From Clostridiales bacterium (lineage in GTDB: Bacteria > Bacillota > Clostridia > Oscillospirales > Oscillospiraceae), in the NCBI GenBank assembly GCA_012729975.1, contig JAAYBW010000003.1, positions 1 through 32,267 on the forward strand: 32,267 nucleotides of DNA. The letters run 5' to 3'. Numbering within the stretch: position 1 is the stretch's first letter; every line of letters begins with the position of its first letter. Positions 9,183 through 18,064 of this stretch are shown here, piece by piece. The position numbers and the translations under genes are program-made. The notes below the pieces were generated by a model that was given only the letters and a program-made list of their open reading frames with translations, ran no database searches and had not been told where the DNA came from.

Positions 9183-10151
9183 TTGAAACGCATATCGTAT
9201 ACGCGATTGTTCTTTCTGCTTATCGCAGTAATGTTATTTATCGTGATCTGCGCGTCATGCTCGATATCTGCCGATGCCCCTTCCTCCCCAGATACTCCAA
9301 CGCCCGCACCCGAAGAAAACTATGATAATGTTCCTCCGCAGACCGCGCCCGCGGAGTATACCAGCCCACCGGAAACTCCGAAAATTACGGAAGGCACCGA
9401 AACGAACCCGGCCGAAACCGCTCCGTCCGTAAACCCCTCCGCTCCGACCGCTTCCACGGCCCCGACCGCCGGCACTTCGGTTACCTCTCCCCCCGGCAGC
9501 GGAAATTCAGACTTTGAAATTTCTTCACCCTCAATGCTGACCGAAACTGCCGATATGGGCCAGGATTATCTTGACAGAATTATTTTCCTAGGCGACTCAA
9601 CGACATATGGGTTAAAATACTATAAAATGCTGTCCGGCGGTAAAGAGACAATGCAGGTATGGACGCCTTCCAGCGGAACTCTTACTTTATCGTACCAGGG
9701 TTTTGCGACTATAGTATATCCGCGCGACGGAACCGAAATAACCATACGCGACGCGGTAATCAGAGAAATGCCCGAATATATGATAATAACGCTTGGTGTC
9801 AACGGAGTATCTTTCATGGACGAAACATACTTTAAAGCCGAATACACCTCGCTTGTTAACGACATAAAAGAATTAAGTCCGAATACGAAAATTATTCTCC
9901 AATCGATTTTTCCCATCGCCGAGAATTATGAACATCAGAGTTCTATCAACAATCAAAATATCTCCGCCGCTAACAGATGGGTCTGTGATATAGCCGAAGA
10001 ATGCGGAGTTCGCTTTTTAAACACCGCCTCCGTGCTTGTCGGCGCAGACGGTTGGCTGCCTGAGGCGTACCAGAACGGCGATGGTATTCATCTTAATTCC
10101 GAAGGTTTCGGAAAAGTTATAAACTATATAAGGACACACGGTTATCCTTAA
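9183..10151 (+). CDS. SGNH/GDSL-family hydrolase lipoprotein
   Basis: Lipoprotein signal LLIAVMLFIVICASC, Pro/Thr-rich linker, GDSTTYG block, LGVNG, C-terminal DGIHLN. TTG start after GGAGG. Confidence 0.85.
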   Translation: MKRISYTRLFFLLIAVMLFIVICASCSISADAPSSPDTPTPAPEENYDNVPPQTAPAEYTSPPETPKITEGTETNPAETAPSVNPSAPTASTAPTAGTSVTSPPGSGNSDFEISSPSMLTETADMGQDYLDRIIFLGDSTTYGLKYYKMLSGGKETMQVWTPSSGTLTLSYQGFATIVYPRDGTEITIRDAVIREMPEYMIITLGVNGVSFMDETYFKAEYTSLVNDIKELSPNTKIILQSIFPIAENYEHQSSINNQNISAANRWVCDIAEECGVRFLNTASVLVGADGWLPEAYQNGDGIHLNSEGFGKVINYIRTHGYP

Positions 10152-10168
10152 GCAGAGGAGATATTAAT

Positions 10169-10660
10169 TTGAGATATCGCATACTGTCGCTTATCCTTGC
10201 ACTTTGCGCGCTGTCAGCCTTATTCGGCTGCTCGAAAACAACCGAATACCGTGACGATCTGCCGGCAACCGATCTGGCTGACTTAGTTGCCGACACTCTG
10301 GGCTCAGACAGCTTCGCGGCAATGAAAGAATCTTACCTGACAGGGGCTATGAAGCTGGACCTTATTCTTTTCAGCGAGTACGATGTCAGGATTAACGCCT
10401 ATGGCGCTGATATTGACGAGTTCGGCATATTTAAGACTGCTGACGGAGTTTCGGTAAAAGATGCGGTTGCAGAGCTTGACAAGTATCTGAGCTTCAGGCT
10501 TGAAACCTGGATGGATGAGTATATGCCGGAAGAAAAGCCTAAGCTTGAAAAGGCCGAAACCCATTCGGCAGGCAATTACATCATGTATGTCATCCTTTCG
10601 GAAGAGAACAAAGCCGCCGCTCTTAAAACATTTAACGATTATCTTAAAACCGAAGGATAA
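10169..10660 (+). CDS. DUF4358-like lipoprotein
   Basis: Signal/lipobox LCALSALFGC; overall layout DLADLVADTL...LYD/EYDV...DEFGIFK...VKDAVAELDKYL...GNYIMYVIL resembles DUF4358; directly downstream of the SGNH gene. Confidence 0.65.
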   Translation: MRYRILSLILALCALSALFGCSKTTEYRDDLPATDLADLVADTLGSDSFAAMKESYLTGAMKLDLILFSEYDVRINAYGADIDEFGIFKTADGVSVKDAVAELDKYLSFRLETWMDEYMPEEKPKLEKAETHSAGNYIMYVILSEENKAAALKTFNDYLKTEG

Positions 10661-10686
10661 AAATTAACCAAAACAGGTATAAAACG

Positions 10687-10746
10687 GACCTTCCGGTGAA
10701 AAATAGAAGTGACGAAAGTCATAATCTATTCCGGGAGGTCTTTTTT
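10687..10746 (+). terminator. Nested hairpin + T6 abutting the SLH gene start codon (terminator / leader element)
   Basis: GACCTTCCGG (10687-10696)/CCGGGAGGTC (10731-10740); AATAGA (10702-10707)/TCTATT (10725-10730); TGAC-GAAA-GTCA (10710-10721); TTTTTT 10741-10746; GTG at 10747. Confidence 0.75.
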
Positions 10747-11745
10747 GTGAAAAAGCCAGTTTATCTTCGCGCTGTATCCATAGCCCTCGCTCTGCTGCTT
10801 TTTTCAGCTTGCCTTCCAATGCGGAGTTCCGCCGTTGTTATAGAATCGGTTACCACAGGGACAGGCACCAATTCCGCACCGGTGGCAGAGGATATTGAGA
10901 TCAGAACCTACAAAAACGTTTGCGTGAAAGCATATTTCAACTCAACTGACCCCGATGGCGACCAGGTAAGCTACCGGCTTGAATCCGAACCCGCAAAAGG
11001 TACGGTGGATATCAAGGACAACACTTTCCTGTATATGCCTAAAGAAGGGAAAAAGGGAAAAGATTCATTTACCTACGCCGCAGTCGACTCACAGGGAAAC
11101 GTATCCGGTAAAGCTACCGTCAGTATTGTCATCGACAAAATGAAGTGCAAGGTGACATATGCCGATATAAGTTCAAACGAACCGGCTTATGCAGCCTATC
11201 GCCTTGCGGAAGAAAGTATCTATACAGGCGGCAGAATAAGCGAAAGCTATTACTTCAAGCCCGATGAAATTGTCAGCCGCGGGGAGTTTCTGGCGCTCTG
11301 CATGAGCGCGGCATCGGTCGAACCGCTCAAAGATATTTTAAGAACCGGATTCGCTGACGATGCTTCAATGCCCTTCTGGGTTAAGCCCTATGTCTCCGCG
11401 GCTTTGTTGGATGGCGTAATTTCCGGATACGCAGACGCGAACGGTGCAATCGTCTTTTCTGCCGACAGCGCGATATCCGGCTCCGAGGCAGCCGTTATGC
11501 TCAACAATATGCTGGGCATCACCGATGTAGCTTCCGTCTCCTCCTTCCGCTACAGTGACTCCGTACCCGCCTGGGCACTGCAGGCGCTCGTAAATCTCGA
11601 TATGTGCAATATTATATCAGATGTCCAGGACACAGTCGGAAGCGGGTATTTAACCAGAATCGAAGCGGCGGAAATGATCAGCCGCGCCCTGGATTTTATT
11701 GAGACACGCAAAAAGGACGGCTCTCTTCTCGGTTGGGTAAAATAA
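10747..11745 (+). CDS. Secreted SLH-domain protein with cadherin/Ig-like (Big_9-type) domain
   Basis: Signal peptide MKKPVYLRAVSIALALLLFSACLPMRSSA; NSAPVAEDIEIRTYKNVCVKAYFNSTDPDGDQVSYRLESEPAKGTVDI...GKDSFTYAAVDSQGNVS; degenerate SLH repeats after residue ~160. Confidence 0.82.
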   Translation: MKKPVYLRAVSIALALLLFSACLPMRSSAVVIESVTTGTGTNSAPVAEDIEIRTYKNVCVKAYFNSTDPDGDQVSYRLESEPAKGTVDIKDNTFLYMPKEGKKGKDSFTYAAVDSQGNVSGKATVSIVIDKMKCKVTYADISSNEPAYAAYRLAEESIYTGGRISESYYFKPDEIVSRGEFLALCMSAASVEPLKDILRTGFADDASMPFWVKPYVSAALLDGVISGYADANGAIVFSADSAISGSEAAVMLNNMLGITDVASVSSFRYSDSVPAWALQALVNLDMCNIISDVQDTVGSGYLTRIEAAEMISRALDFIETRKKDGSLLGWVK

Positions 11746-11760
11746 GAATCTTGCGGGCCA

Positions 11761-11797
11761 AAGCCGCCGGGAATGATCGGTATTCCGGCGGCTTTTT
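11761..11797 (+). terminator. Intrinsic terminator after SLH gene
   Basis: GCCGCCGG(G)AAT ... ATTCCGGCGGC followed by TTTTT. Confidence 0.85.
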
Positions 11798-11832
11798 CGA
11801 GATTTAACTACGGGTATATTTTAAGAACAGCC

Positions 11833-13584
11833 TCATTTCCTGTGTTTTATAAGTCTTTCGGCGAGCAGCGGGTCGGGTCTTACGCGAATTGTTTTAAACC
11901 CGCTGTATATAACCATTCCCGGACGTGCCCCGGACGGCTTTTTGACGTTGCCGGCTCTTGTATAATCCACATCTACCGCTGCATCTCCTCTGCCTTGGGA
12001 AAACCACGCGGCCAGTCCGGCAGCTTCAGCGAGCGTTGTATCATCCACATTATCCCAATCATGCGAAACAATTACGTGAGCTCCGTGAATTCTTTGTGTG
12101 TGAAGCCACAGATCGTTGCGAAACGCTGTTCCGAAAGTAATGGCGTCGTTCTGTAAATTATTCCTTCCGACCAGTATTTCTATTCCCGCAGAAGACACGA
12201 AATGCATAGGAGCGCTCTGTGATCCTTTTTTTCTCATATTTGTCCGGGGTTTAATAAAGCCTTGCTCGATAAGCTCGGTGCGTATGTCCGATATTTCCTT
12301 TTCGCCATCGGCAAGCTCCAGCTCGCTTACTATACTTTCAAGATACTCAAGCTCCGCTTTGGTTGCGATGATCTGCTCTCTTAGAAAATACTCGGCTTTT
12401 TTTGCCTTTGAATATGCTTTATAATACTTCGCGGCATTTTGCTGCGGCGTCAGCTTCGGATCCAGAGGAATACGTTTTTCCGCTCCGTCGGGTGAAAAGA
12501 AATTTTCGGCTGTGAGCACCGACATGCCCTTTTCCATCCTGTATATGTTAGCCTTTATTATGTCGCCATGCTCCCGGAGTTCGTCTCTGCCCAGAGTGCC
12601 CCCGAGCTCTTCTCGCTGTGCCGAGAGCTTTCTTTCGGCTCTGTCCCGGAGCGTTTTCGCTGTTTTCATCAGCGATTGCTTTCTTTGCCTGTTTCGCTCT
12701 TCCTTTTCCTTAAGTGTAAAAAACGCGTCCAGCAGTTCGGAGTATGACCGGTACCGTTTTAGCTCAAAGCGGTGTCCGTACTGCCTGATATCTATACAAG
12801 AGATATCTTTAGCTATGCCCTCTTCCGACAGAAGGTAAGGAGCAGTACGTTTTTCCCGGAATATCGCTATAAATTCCGAAAACGCATCGGGGAAATTTAC
12901 TGCCGGAGCTTCATGAATGCGTATGCTGCTGTCTCCGAAAATTCTGAACGATGCTTCACGGCACATCAAAGGTGACAGGCTGCCGAATGTTTTAAGAACC
13001 CACTTGTCTGTTTCGGAATTATAATCGGCCGATTTCCAAAGAGCCTCTGTCTCTTCCTTCGTCAACACGAAAGGGTCGGCTTTTAGCTGCTTTTCCGGAA
13101 ACCTGTAAAACATTCCCGGCATCATGCTTCTGCCGGCATCTCCTCCGTCGGATTTGCGCAGACAGTCTATGATTCGTCCGTCTTGACCGACAAGGACGAT
13201 ATTTGTGGTTTTTCCCGTCAACTCCACTACTAATTGTCTTGATACCGTATCGCCCAAGTCGTCGGTTGAAAGACACTCTATTCTTGCAATACGGTCTGCG
13301 CCCGGCTGGGTTATCGCTTGTATTCTGGCGCCGGCGAGGTGTTTTCTCAGCAGCATGCAAAACGCAGGCGGTTCCTGCGGGTTTTCTCTGGCATGCTCTG
13401 TAATATGCAGGCGCGCGCTCCCGCTGCCGGCCGATACGAGCAGCTTACGGGTATACCCGCGTCCGCGGACGGTTAAGATAAGCACATCGTGTTCCGGCTG
13501 CTGAATCTTATCGATTTTTGCATCCTCGAGCTCTCCGTCAAGTTCTTCAATTACCGCGGAAAGCGTCAGAGTATCGAGCGGCAT
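11833..13584 (-). CDS. rqcH: NFACT-family protein RqcH (ribosome quality control / Rqc2 homolog)
   Basis: N-term LDTLTLSAVIEELDGELEDAKIDKIQQPEHDVLILTVR; coiled coil; C-term NFACT-R DLWLHTQRIHGAHVIV ... DVDYTRAGNVKKPSGARPGMVIY. Confidence 0.93.
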   Translation of the reverse strand: MPLDTLTLSAVIEELDGELEDAKIDKIQQPEHDVLILTVRGRGYTRKLLVSAGSGSARLHITEHARENPQEPPAFCMLLRKHLAGARIQAITQPGADRIARIECLSTDDLGDTVSRQLVVELTGKTTNIVLVGQDGRIIDCLRKSDGGDAGRSMMPGMFYRFPEKQLKADPFVLTKEETEALWKSADYNSETDKWVLKTFGSLSPLMCREASFRIFGDSSIRIHEAPAVNFPDAFSEFIAIFREKRTAPYLLSEEGIAKDISCIDIRQYGHRFELKRYRSYSELLDAFFTLKEKEERNRQRKQSLMKTAKTLRDRAERKLSAQREELGGTLGRDELREHGDIIKANIYRMEKGMSVLTAENFFSPDGAEKRIPLDPKLTPQQNAAKYYKAYSKAKKAEYFLREQIIATKAELEYLESIVSELELADGEKEISDIRTELIEQGFIKPRTNMRKKGSQSAPMHFVSSAGIEILVGRNNLQNDAITFGTAFRNDLWLHTQRIHGAHVIVSHDWDNVDDTTLAEAAGLAAWFSQGRGDAAVDVDYTRAGNVKKPSGARPGMVIYSGFKTIRVRPDPLLAERLIKHRK

Positions 13585-13587
13585 ATC

Positions 13588-14058
13588 CTACTCCTCCATG
13601 ATAATCGAAAACAGCTCATTGATCCTCGCGTATTCGCATTGCAGCCAAAGCCATCCGAAAAGCGCCTCAAGCCCGGTCGCCGCATGATACTCGGATAGTC
13701 CGGCGGACTTCGGGACACTGGATACTCTTGCATTGCGCGCTCTTCTGAAAACATCTTTTTCTTTATCGTTTAAATGCGGTAAAAGCACGGCTGCGGCTTT
13801 CGCCTGGGCAGGAGCGTTAACACGCGCCACAGAATCTCTGTGGAGAGCAACTGCGGTGAAATCGCCTTTTATGCACATATGAGTCCTGACCATCAGCTCA
13901 TAAACCGCATCTCCTACATGTGCCAAAGCAAGATTGCTTATTTGGCTCAGCTCACGCTCATTCATGGGATGCGCCCCGTTAACGATGGCGGCCGATGCAT
14001 TCGAATTTGCGCTGCCACGGTTATTAATAACTTTCATGTCTCCGGTATTATTATGCAT
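13588..14058 (-). CDS. mrnC: Mini-ribonuclease III
   Basis: NLALAHVGDAVYELMVRTH ... YHAATGLEALFGWLWL; RNase III catalytic-domain motifs without dsRBD. Confidence 0.9.
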   Translation of the reverse strand: MHNNTGDMKVINNRGSANSNASAAIVNGAHPMNERELSQISNLALAHVGDAVYELMVRTHMCIKGDFTAVALHRDSVARVNAPAQAKAAAVLLPHLNDKEKDVFRRARNARVSSVPKSAGLSEYHAATGLEALFGWLWLQCEYARINELFSIIMEE

Positions 14059-14070
14059 TCTGCCTCCGTC

Positions 14071-15378
14071 TTATTTGATCACATGAGATAGGTTTAAAGC
14101 CAATCCTCCGATACCGGTCAGGTTACTCTCGCTGCAGATAACGACTACCCTGTCTGCTTCTCCAGTAGCCACGATGGTATTTACCAGCGCCTGTAATGCT
14201 AAATTCAATCGGGGTTCCGCTCCCGGGAAAATGAACTCCTCGCTGACTTCCACGGTACAGACGCGGTTTTCCGTATATACGGACTGAATCTTTGTATACT
14301 TCGGTACCGGGCTCACATATCCGCATACCTCAAGGCCCGAAACGAGAGCATAAGCGGCGCATTCTTCCATTGAGCTGTATTGCGAAGCGTCCGCAATATA
14401 CGGTATCGCAATCAGTTCGTTTGTGTCTGTAGCCAGATAGACGGGAATAATAACATCCGAACTGAGAAAACGCAGCTCCCGGGAAAGATATATCTCGGGT
14501 CTTATCGAACCGCTGATGTCAATATAGACATACTTCTCCATTTTCTCTCCGTCTATGAGAAGTTTAACGCTCTGAATACCCGATATTGAGCAGAGAGAAT
14601 TAACGATCGAGTAAACGGCCATTCTCTCCAAAGCCGCGATGTCCGGCCTGTTGGAATAAAATTCTCTGGACAGATTGACCGTGCACAGATCCCCGGAAAC
14701 CTCGATTGAAAGAATCTGCGTGCCCTGCGGCAAAGCAGAATGAAGCTGAGAGTCCTGAGGACCCTTTAAAAGCTCATCTATTACATATTCCGCAAGCAGC
14801 TTGTCGTAACCGGTTGTGAGCATGCGGTGCTCCGAATACAGGAAGTCGTCACCCGGACCGGGGTAATAAAGTGTTATTCTTTGCTCAAAGGCGTTTGTCT
14901 CCGAGTCCTGCAGAATAATCATATCGGGAGTCAGCCCATGCTCCAGCGTAATACCGTCCACATTGAGATTCAGCTGGCTGACTTCATCCAGCGCGCAAAG
15001 CGTAAGCACCATGCAGGCTAATATAATATTCTTATCTACTTCGGAAAGGTTCAGATAGCCCTGTGTCAGATCTACGGTTAAAACGCCGTTCTCCAAAGTA
15101 TATGCGCTTATTCTGACACTTGGCGGAAAGGCGGAATAATAGCCGTCTTTGTCGGGTTTCGCCGTAATCGCGGTAAGTGCCGCATGGAGCTCATCCGTTT
15201 CTTTTGAGACAGGCAAATCCAGTTTTGCAATCAGCTCTCCGGATTTCTGGATCTCCTCGCCGCACAAATAGAAGACAGAGATAGTTTCAATGCTCTCCCG
15301 CTCCGCCCTTTTATCGGCGCACCCGCATATTGCGACAAGAGAGGCGATAACCAACACGGCGGAAAGTAATCTTCTCAT
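14071..15378 (-). CDS. GerMN-domain lipoprotein (about three tandem GerMN-like units)
   Basis: Lipobox LVAICGC; canonical unit LLAEYVIDELLKGPQDSQLHSALPQGTQILSIEVSGDLCTVNLSREF...YSIVNSLCSISGIQSVKLLIDGE with flanking related units. Confidence 0.85.
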   Translation of the reverse strand: MRRLLSAVLVIASLVAICGCADKRAERESIETISVFYLCGEEIQKSGELIAKLDLPVSKETDELHAALTAITAKPDKDGYYSAFPPSVRISAYTLENGVLTVDLTQGYLNLSEVDKNIILACMVLTLCALDEVSQLNLNVDGITLEHGLTPDMIILQDSETNAFEQRITLYYPGPGDDFLYSEHRMLTTGYDKLLAEYVIDELLKGPQDSQLHSALPQGTQILSIEVSGDLCTVNLSREFYSNRPDIAALERMAVYSIVNSLCSISGIQSVKLLIDGEKMEKYVYIDISGSIRPEIYLSRELRFLSSDVIIPVYLATDTNELIAIPYIADASQYSSMEECAAYALVSGLEVCGYVSPVPKYTKIQSVYTENRVCTVEVSEEFIFPGAEPRLNLALQALVNTIVATGEADRVVVICSESNLTGIGGLALNLSHVIK

Positions 15379-16829
15379 TGTACCTTCTCTCCTGGCGCCG
15401 CTTCATATGCCGGAAACGACACCTCGAAGCTGGTGCCCCCGCAATCGCGTGCCGTCGCCGTTACCGTGCCTCCATGCTTATACACCATATCCTTGACAAT
15501 TGCCAGCCCCAGCCCGCTTCCTCCAATATCGCTGCTTCTGGCTTTATCCACACGGTAGAACCTGTCAAATATGTTTGGCATATCCTCGCGCGGAATTCCG
15601 ATGCCGGTATCATTTACAATGAGATAAACCCGGCCGTCCCGTTTGAAAAGCAGGACAGTAACGCTGCCTCCGTCTATATTATACTTAATGGCGTTTTCTA
15701 TCAGATTAAAAACCACCTGATGTATATCATCCGGATTGGCCCGAATTACACACTTTCCCGAAAATCTGCTCTCGATAGTCACATTCTTCTTTAAAGCGAG
15801 TGTGCGCAGCATCTTAAGGGCCTGTTCCGCAACCCGCTTTACTTCCATCGGCACACTGTTTGAGGCCGCTTCGTTTGTCAGCCGGGACAGGTCAAGCAGC
15901 TTCTCAGTGATCCTCGCAAGTCTTTCAGCCTCGGCTCCGATATCGTATATAAACTCGCGGACGGTAGCTTTGTCCATATCCTCATTTTGCACAATACTGT
16001 CCGTTAACAGCCTGATAGCCGCAAGCGGAGTCTTAAGCTCATGCGAAGCATCGGAAACAAAGCGCTGTCGTATTTCCTCAACCTTTTTCAGTCTGCTGAT
16101 AAGGTTGTTGAACTCCTCCGTGAGTTCACTTAACTCATCGCGGCCTTTGACGGTAATTTTATAATTATAGCTTCCGTCTCCGACGGATCTTACGGCACGA
16201 AGGATTGAGCGTATACGAGAAGTAAGCACGGTCGAGAACCCGACGCCCAAAAACAGCGCGGCTATAAGCATGATGTACGACACCTTTAAAAGATTCTCGT
16301 GCAGACCGGCAATAAGCCCTGCCTGATCGGTATCGTACTCATATATATAGACCGCGCCTATCGTTGTTCCTTTATACACCACCGGTATCGCGGCTCTGCT
16401 GCGCAGTACCGAGTCCGAATAGCTTGAGTAAAAAACGTTCTTCCCGCTCAGCGCCCTTGTTATCTCCGAAAACATTACGTATTTGCCCGGGTTATTTTCC
16501 ATATCGGCGGTATCGTAGATTATTCGGCCGGAGGAATTAACAATGATTATTCGGCTGAGTCCCATATCGTCCAGGAGCCCCATGACCTGCTTTACTTCAT
16601 CACTTTCAAGCTCGGCTAAAGACGATAACGACGAGGCAAAGACGGATGCCTGGTTGAGCATTGAGGCATACTTGGATTCAAAGAGCGCATCCCTGACGCG
16701 TACGACCGGATAAACATTCATGAAAACCAGCAGTACGATAAATATAGCAAGATAACTCAGAACCGACTTAAGCTGGACGCTGTTTTTTATATCGAGCGCT
16801 CGGAAGTTAGTCTTTGAAATAGTAGCCAA
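15375..16829 (-). CDS. Sensor histidine kinase (HAMP-HisKA-HATPase)
   Basis: Two TM segments, HAMP, RQRFVSDASHELKTPLAAIRLL, NLIENAIKYN, NDTGIGIPREDMPNIFDRFYRVDKARSSDIGGSGLGLAIVK. Confidence 0.96.
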   Translation of the reverse strand: MATISKTNFRALDIKNSVQLKSVLSYLAIFIVLLVFMNVYPVVRVRDALFESKYASMLNQASVFASSLSSLAELESDEVKQVMGLLDDMGLSRIIIVNSSGRIIYDTADMENNPGKYVMFSEITRALSGKNVFYSSYSDSVLRSRAAIPVVYKGTTIGAVYIYEYDTDQAGLIAGLHENLLKVSYIMLIAALFLGVGFSTVLTSRIRSILRAVRSVGDGSYNYKITVKGRDELSELTEEFNNLISRLKKVEEIRQRFVSDASHELKTPLAAIRLLTDSIVQNEDMDKATVREFIYDIGAEAERLARITEKLLDLSRLTNEAASNSVPMEVKRVAEQALKMLRTLALKKNVTIESRFSGKCVIRANPDDIHQVVFNLIENAIKYNIDGGSVTVLLFKRDGRVYLIVNDTGIGIPREDMPNIFDRFYRVDKARSSDIGGSGLGLAIVKDMVYKHGGTVTATARDCGGTSFEVSFPAYEAAPGEKVQ

Positions 16830-17487
16830 CTCCCCATTTTGTCATGATTTTTGTAGGTTCTGCCGGATCCTTTTCCAGTTTTTCACGCAAACGCCTGATA
16901 TGGACGTCAACCGTTCTTATATCGCCCTGATAATCGGCGCCCCAGATTGTCGAAAGCAGACTTTCTCTTATATATACCTTACCCGGGTTTTTCATCAGCA
17001 GCTCTATAAGGTCGAACTCCTTCGCGGTAAGATCGACCTCAACCCCGTCTTTCGTGGATGTACGGCGCTCCGTATCAATACATATGTGTCCGCTTGTTAT
17101 GACGCTTTCAGCCGCTTGAGGCTCATTCATCGAGACGCGGCGAAGCAGTGCTCTTACGCGGGCTTTGAGCTCAAGTATATTAAACGGCTTTGTTATATAA
17201 TCATCGGCTCCGCATTCAAAACCGATAATTTTATCGACATCCTCGCTTTTTGCCGTTAACATTATGATGGGGACCTTCGAAAACTCTCTTATGTTAAGAC
17301 AGGCATCAAGGCCGTTTAGTTTCGGCATCATCAGATCCATGATAATCAAATCCGGCTCGGCAGTAGTGGCCAGCTTTACAGCTTCTTCACCGTCATAAGC
17401 AACCTCAACGGTATACCCTTCGTTCTCCAAGTTGAACTTAATCCCCTTCACCAGGGATTTTTCATCATCGACAACCAGAATCTTCAC
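16807..17487 (-). CDS. OmpR/PhoB-family response regulator
   Basis: MKILVVDDEKSLVKGI, DLIIMDLMMPKLNGLD, PIIMLTAKSE, DDYITKPF; winged-helix TAKEFDLIELLMKNPGKVYIRESLL...RTVDVHIRRLREKLE. Confidence 0.97.
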   Translation of the reverse strand: MKILVVDDEKSLVKGIKFNLENEGYTVEVAYDGEEAVKLATTAEPDLIIMDLMMPKLNGLDACLNIREFSKVPIIMLTAKSEDVDKIIGFECGADDYITKPFNILELKARVRALLRRVSMNEPQAAESVITSGHICIDTERRTSTKDGVEVDLTAKEFDLIELLMKNPGKVYIRESLLSTIWGADYQGDIRTVDVHIRRLREKLEKDPAEPTKIMTKWGVGYYFKD

Positions 17488-17498
17488 GAATTTTCCTC

Positions 17499-17864
17499 CT
17501 ATTTAAGAGTGATGTGGTTCGCTATGCCTTTATAAACCGACTCTCCGATCCCTGACACATCCAAGAGCTGCTCCGTATGTATAAAGCCTCCGCAAACTTC
17601 CCTGTATTCGATTATTCTTTCTGCAAGAGCGGGGCCGATACCGTCCAGCAGCTCAAGTTCGGCAGCAGACGCAGTATTAATGTTGATTAATAAAGGCGGC
17701 TCGTCCGGATGCGCGTCCGCTGTATCCGATGCTGTATTCGATTGCCTTTCTACGGTGATCTCAGGCTCATTTTGCGCCGTATTTCCGGATATAAGGACGC
17801 CGATCATACACAGGGCAAACACGACAGCTGCCCCCGCTATTGTAAGTACGGCTGCTCGCGCCAT
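17499..17864 (-). CDS. comEA: ComEA-type helix-hairpin-helix protein
   Basis: N-terminal TM, then ININTASAAELELLDGIGPALAERIIEYREVCGGFIHTEQLLDVSGIGESVYKGIANHITL. Confidence 0.85.
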   Translation of the reverse strand: MARAAVLTIAGAAVVFALCMIGVLISGNTAQNEPEITVERQSNTASDTADAHPDEPPLLININTASAAELELLDGIGPALAERIIEYREVCGGFIHTEQLLDVSGIGESVYKGIANHITLK

Positions 17865-18064
17865 TTATATCCTCCGTCATCATATGCTTAAAACAGTTGC
17901 ATTTGCTTGATACATTTAATATAATCATATATAACAGATTAAGTTTTATCTTAACTTTCCGGCGGATAGTCAATTCCCATATTATTTAAGCAAGACAGCA
18001 CTCGCCGAACTTCTCCGAACAGCGGCCATCGTGCAATATTATAGCACAAATACGGGAGATTTCT

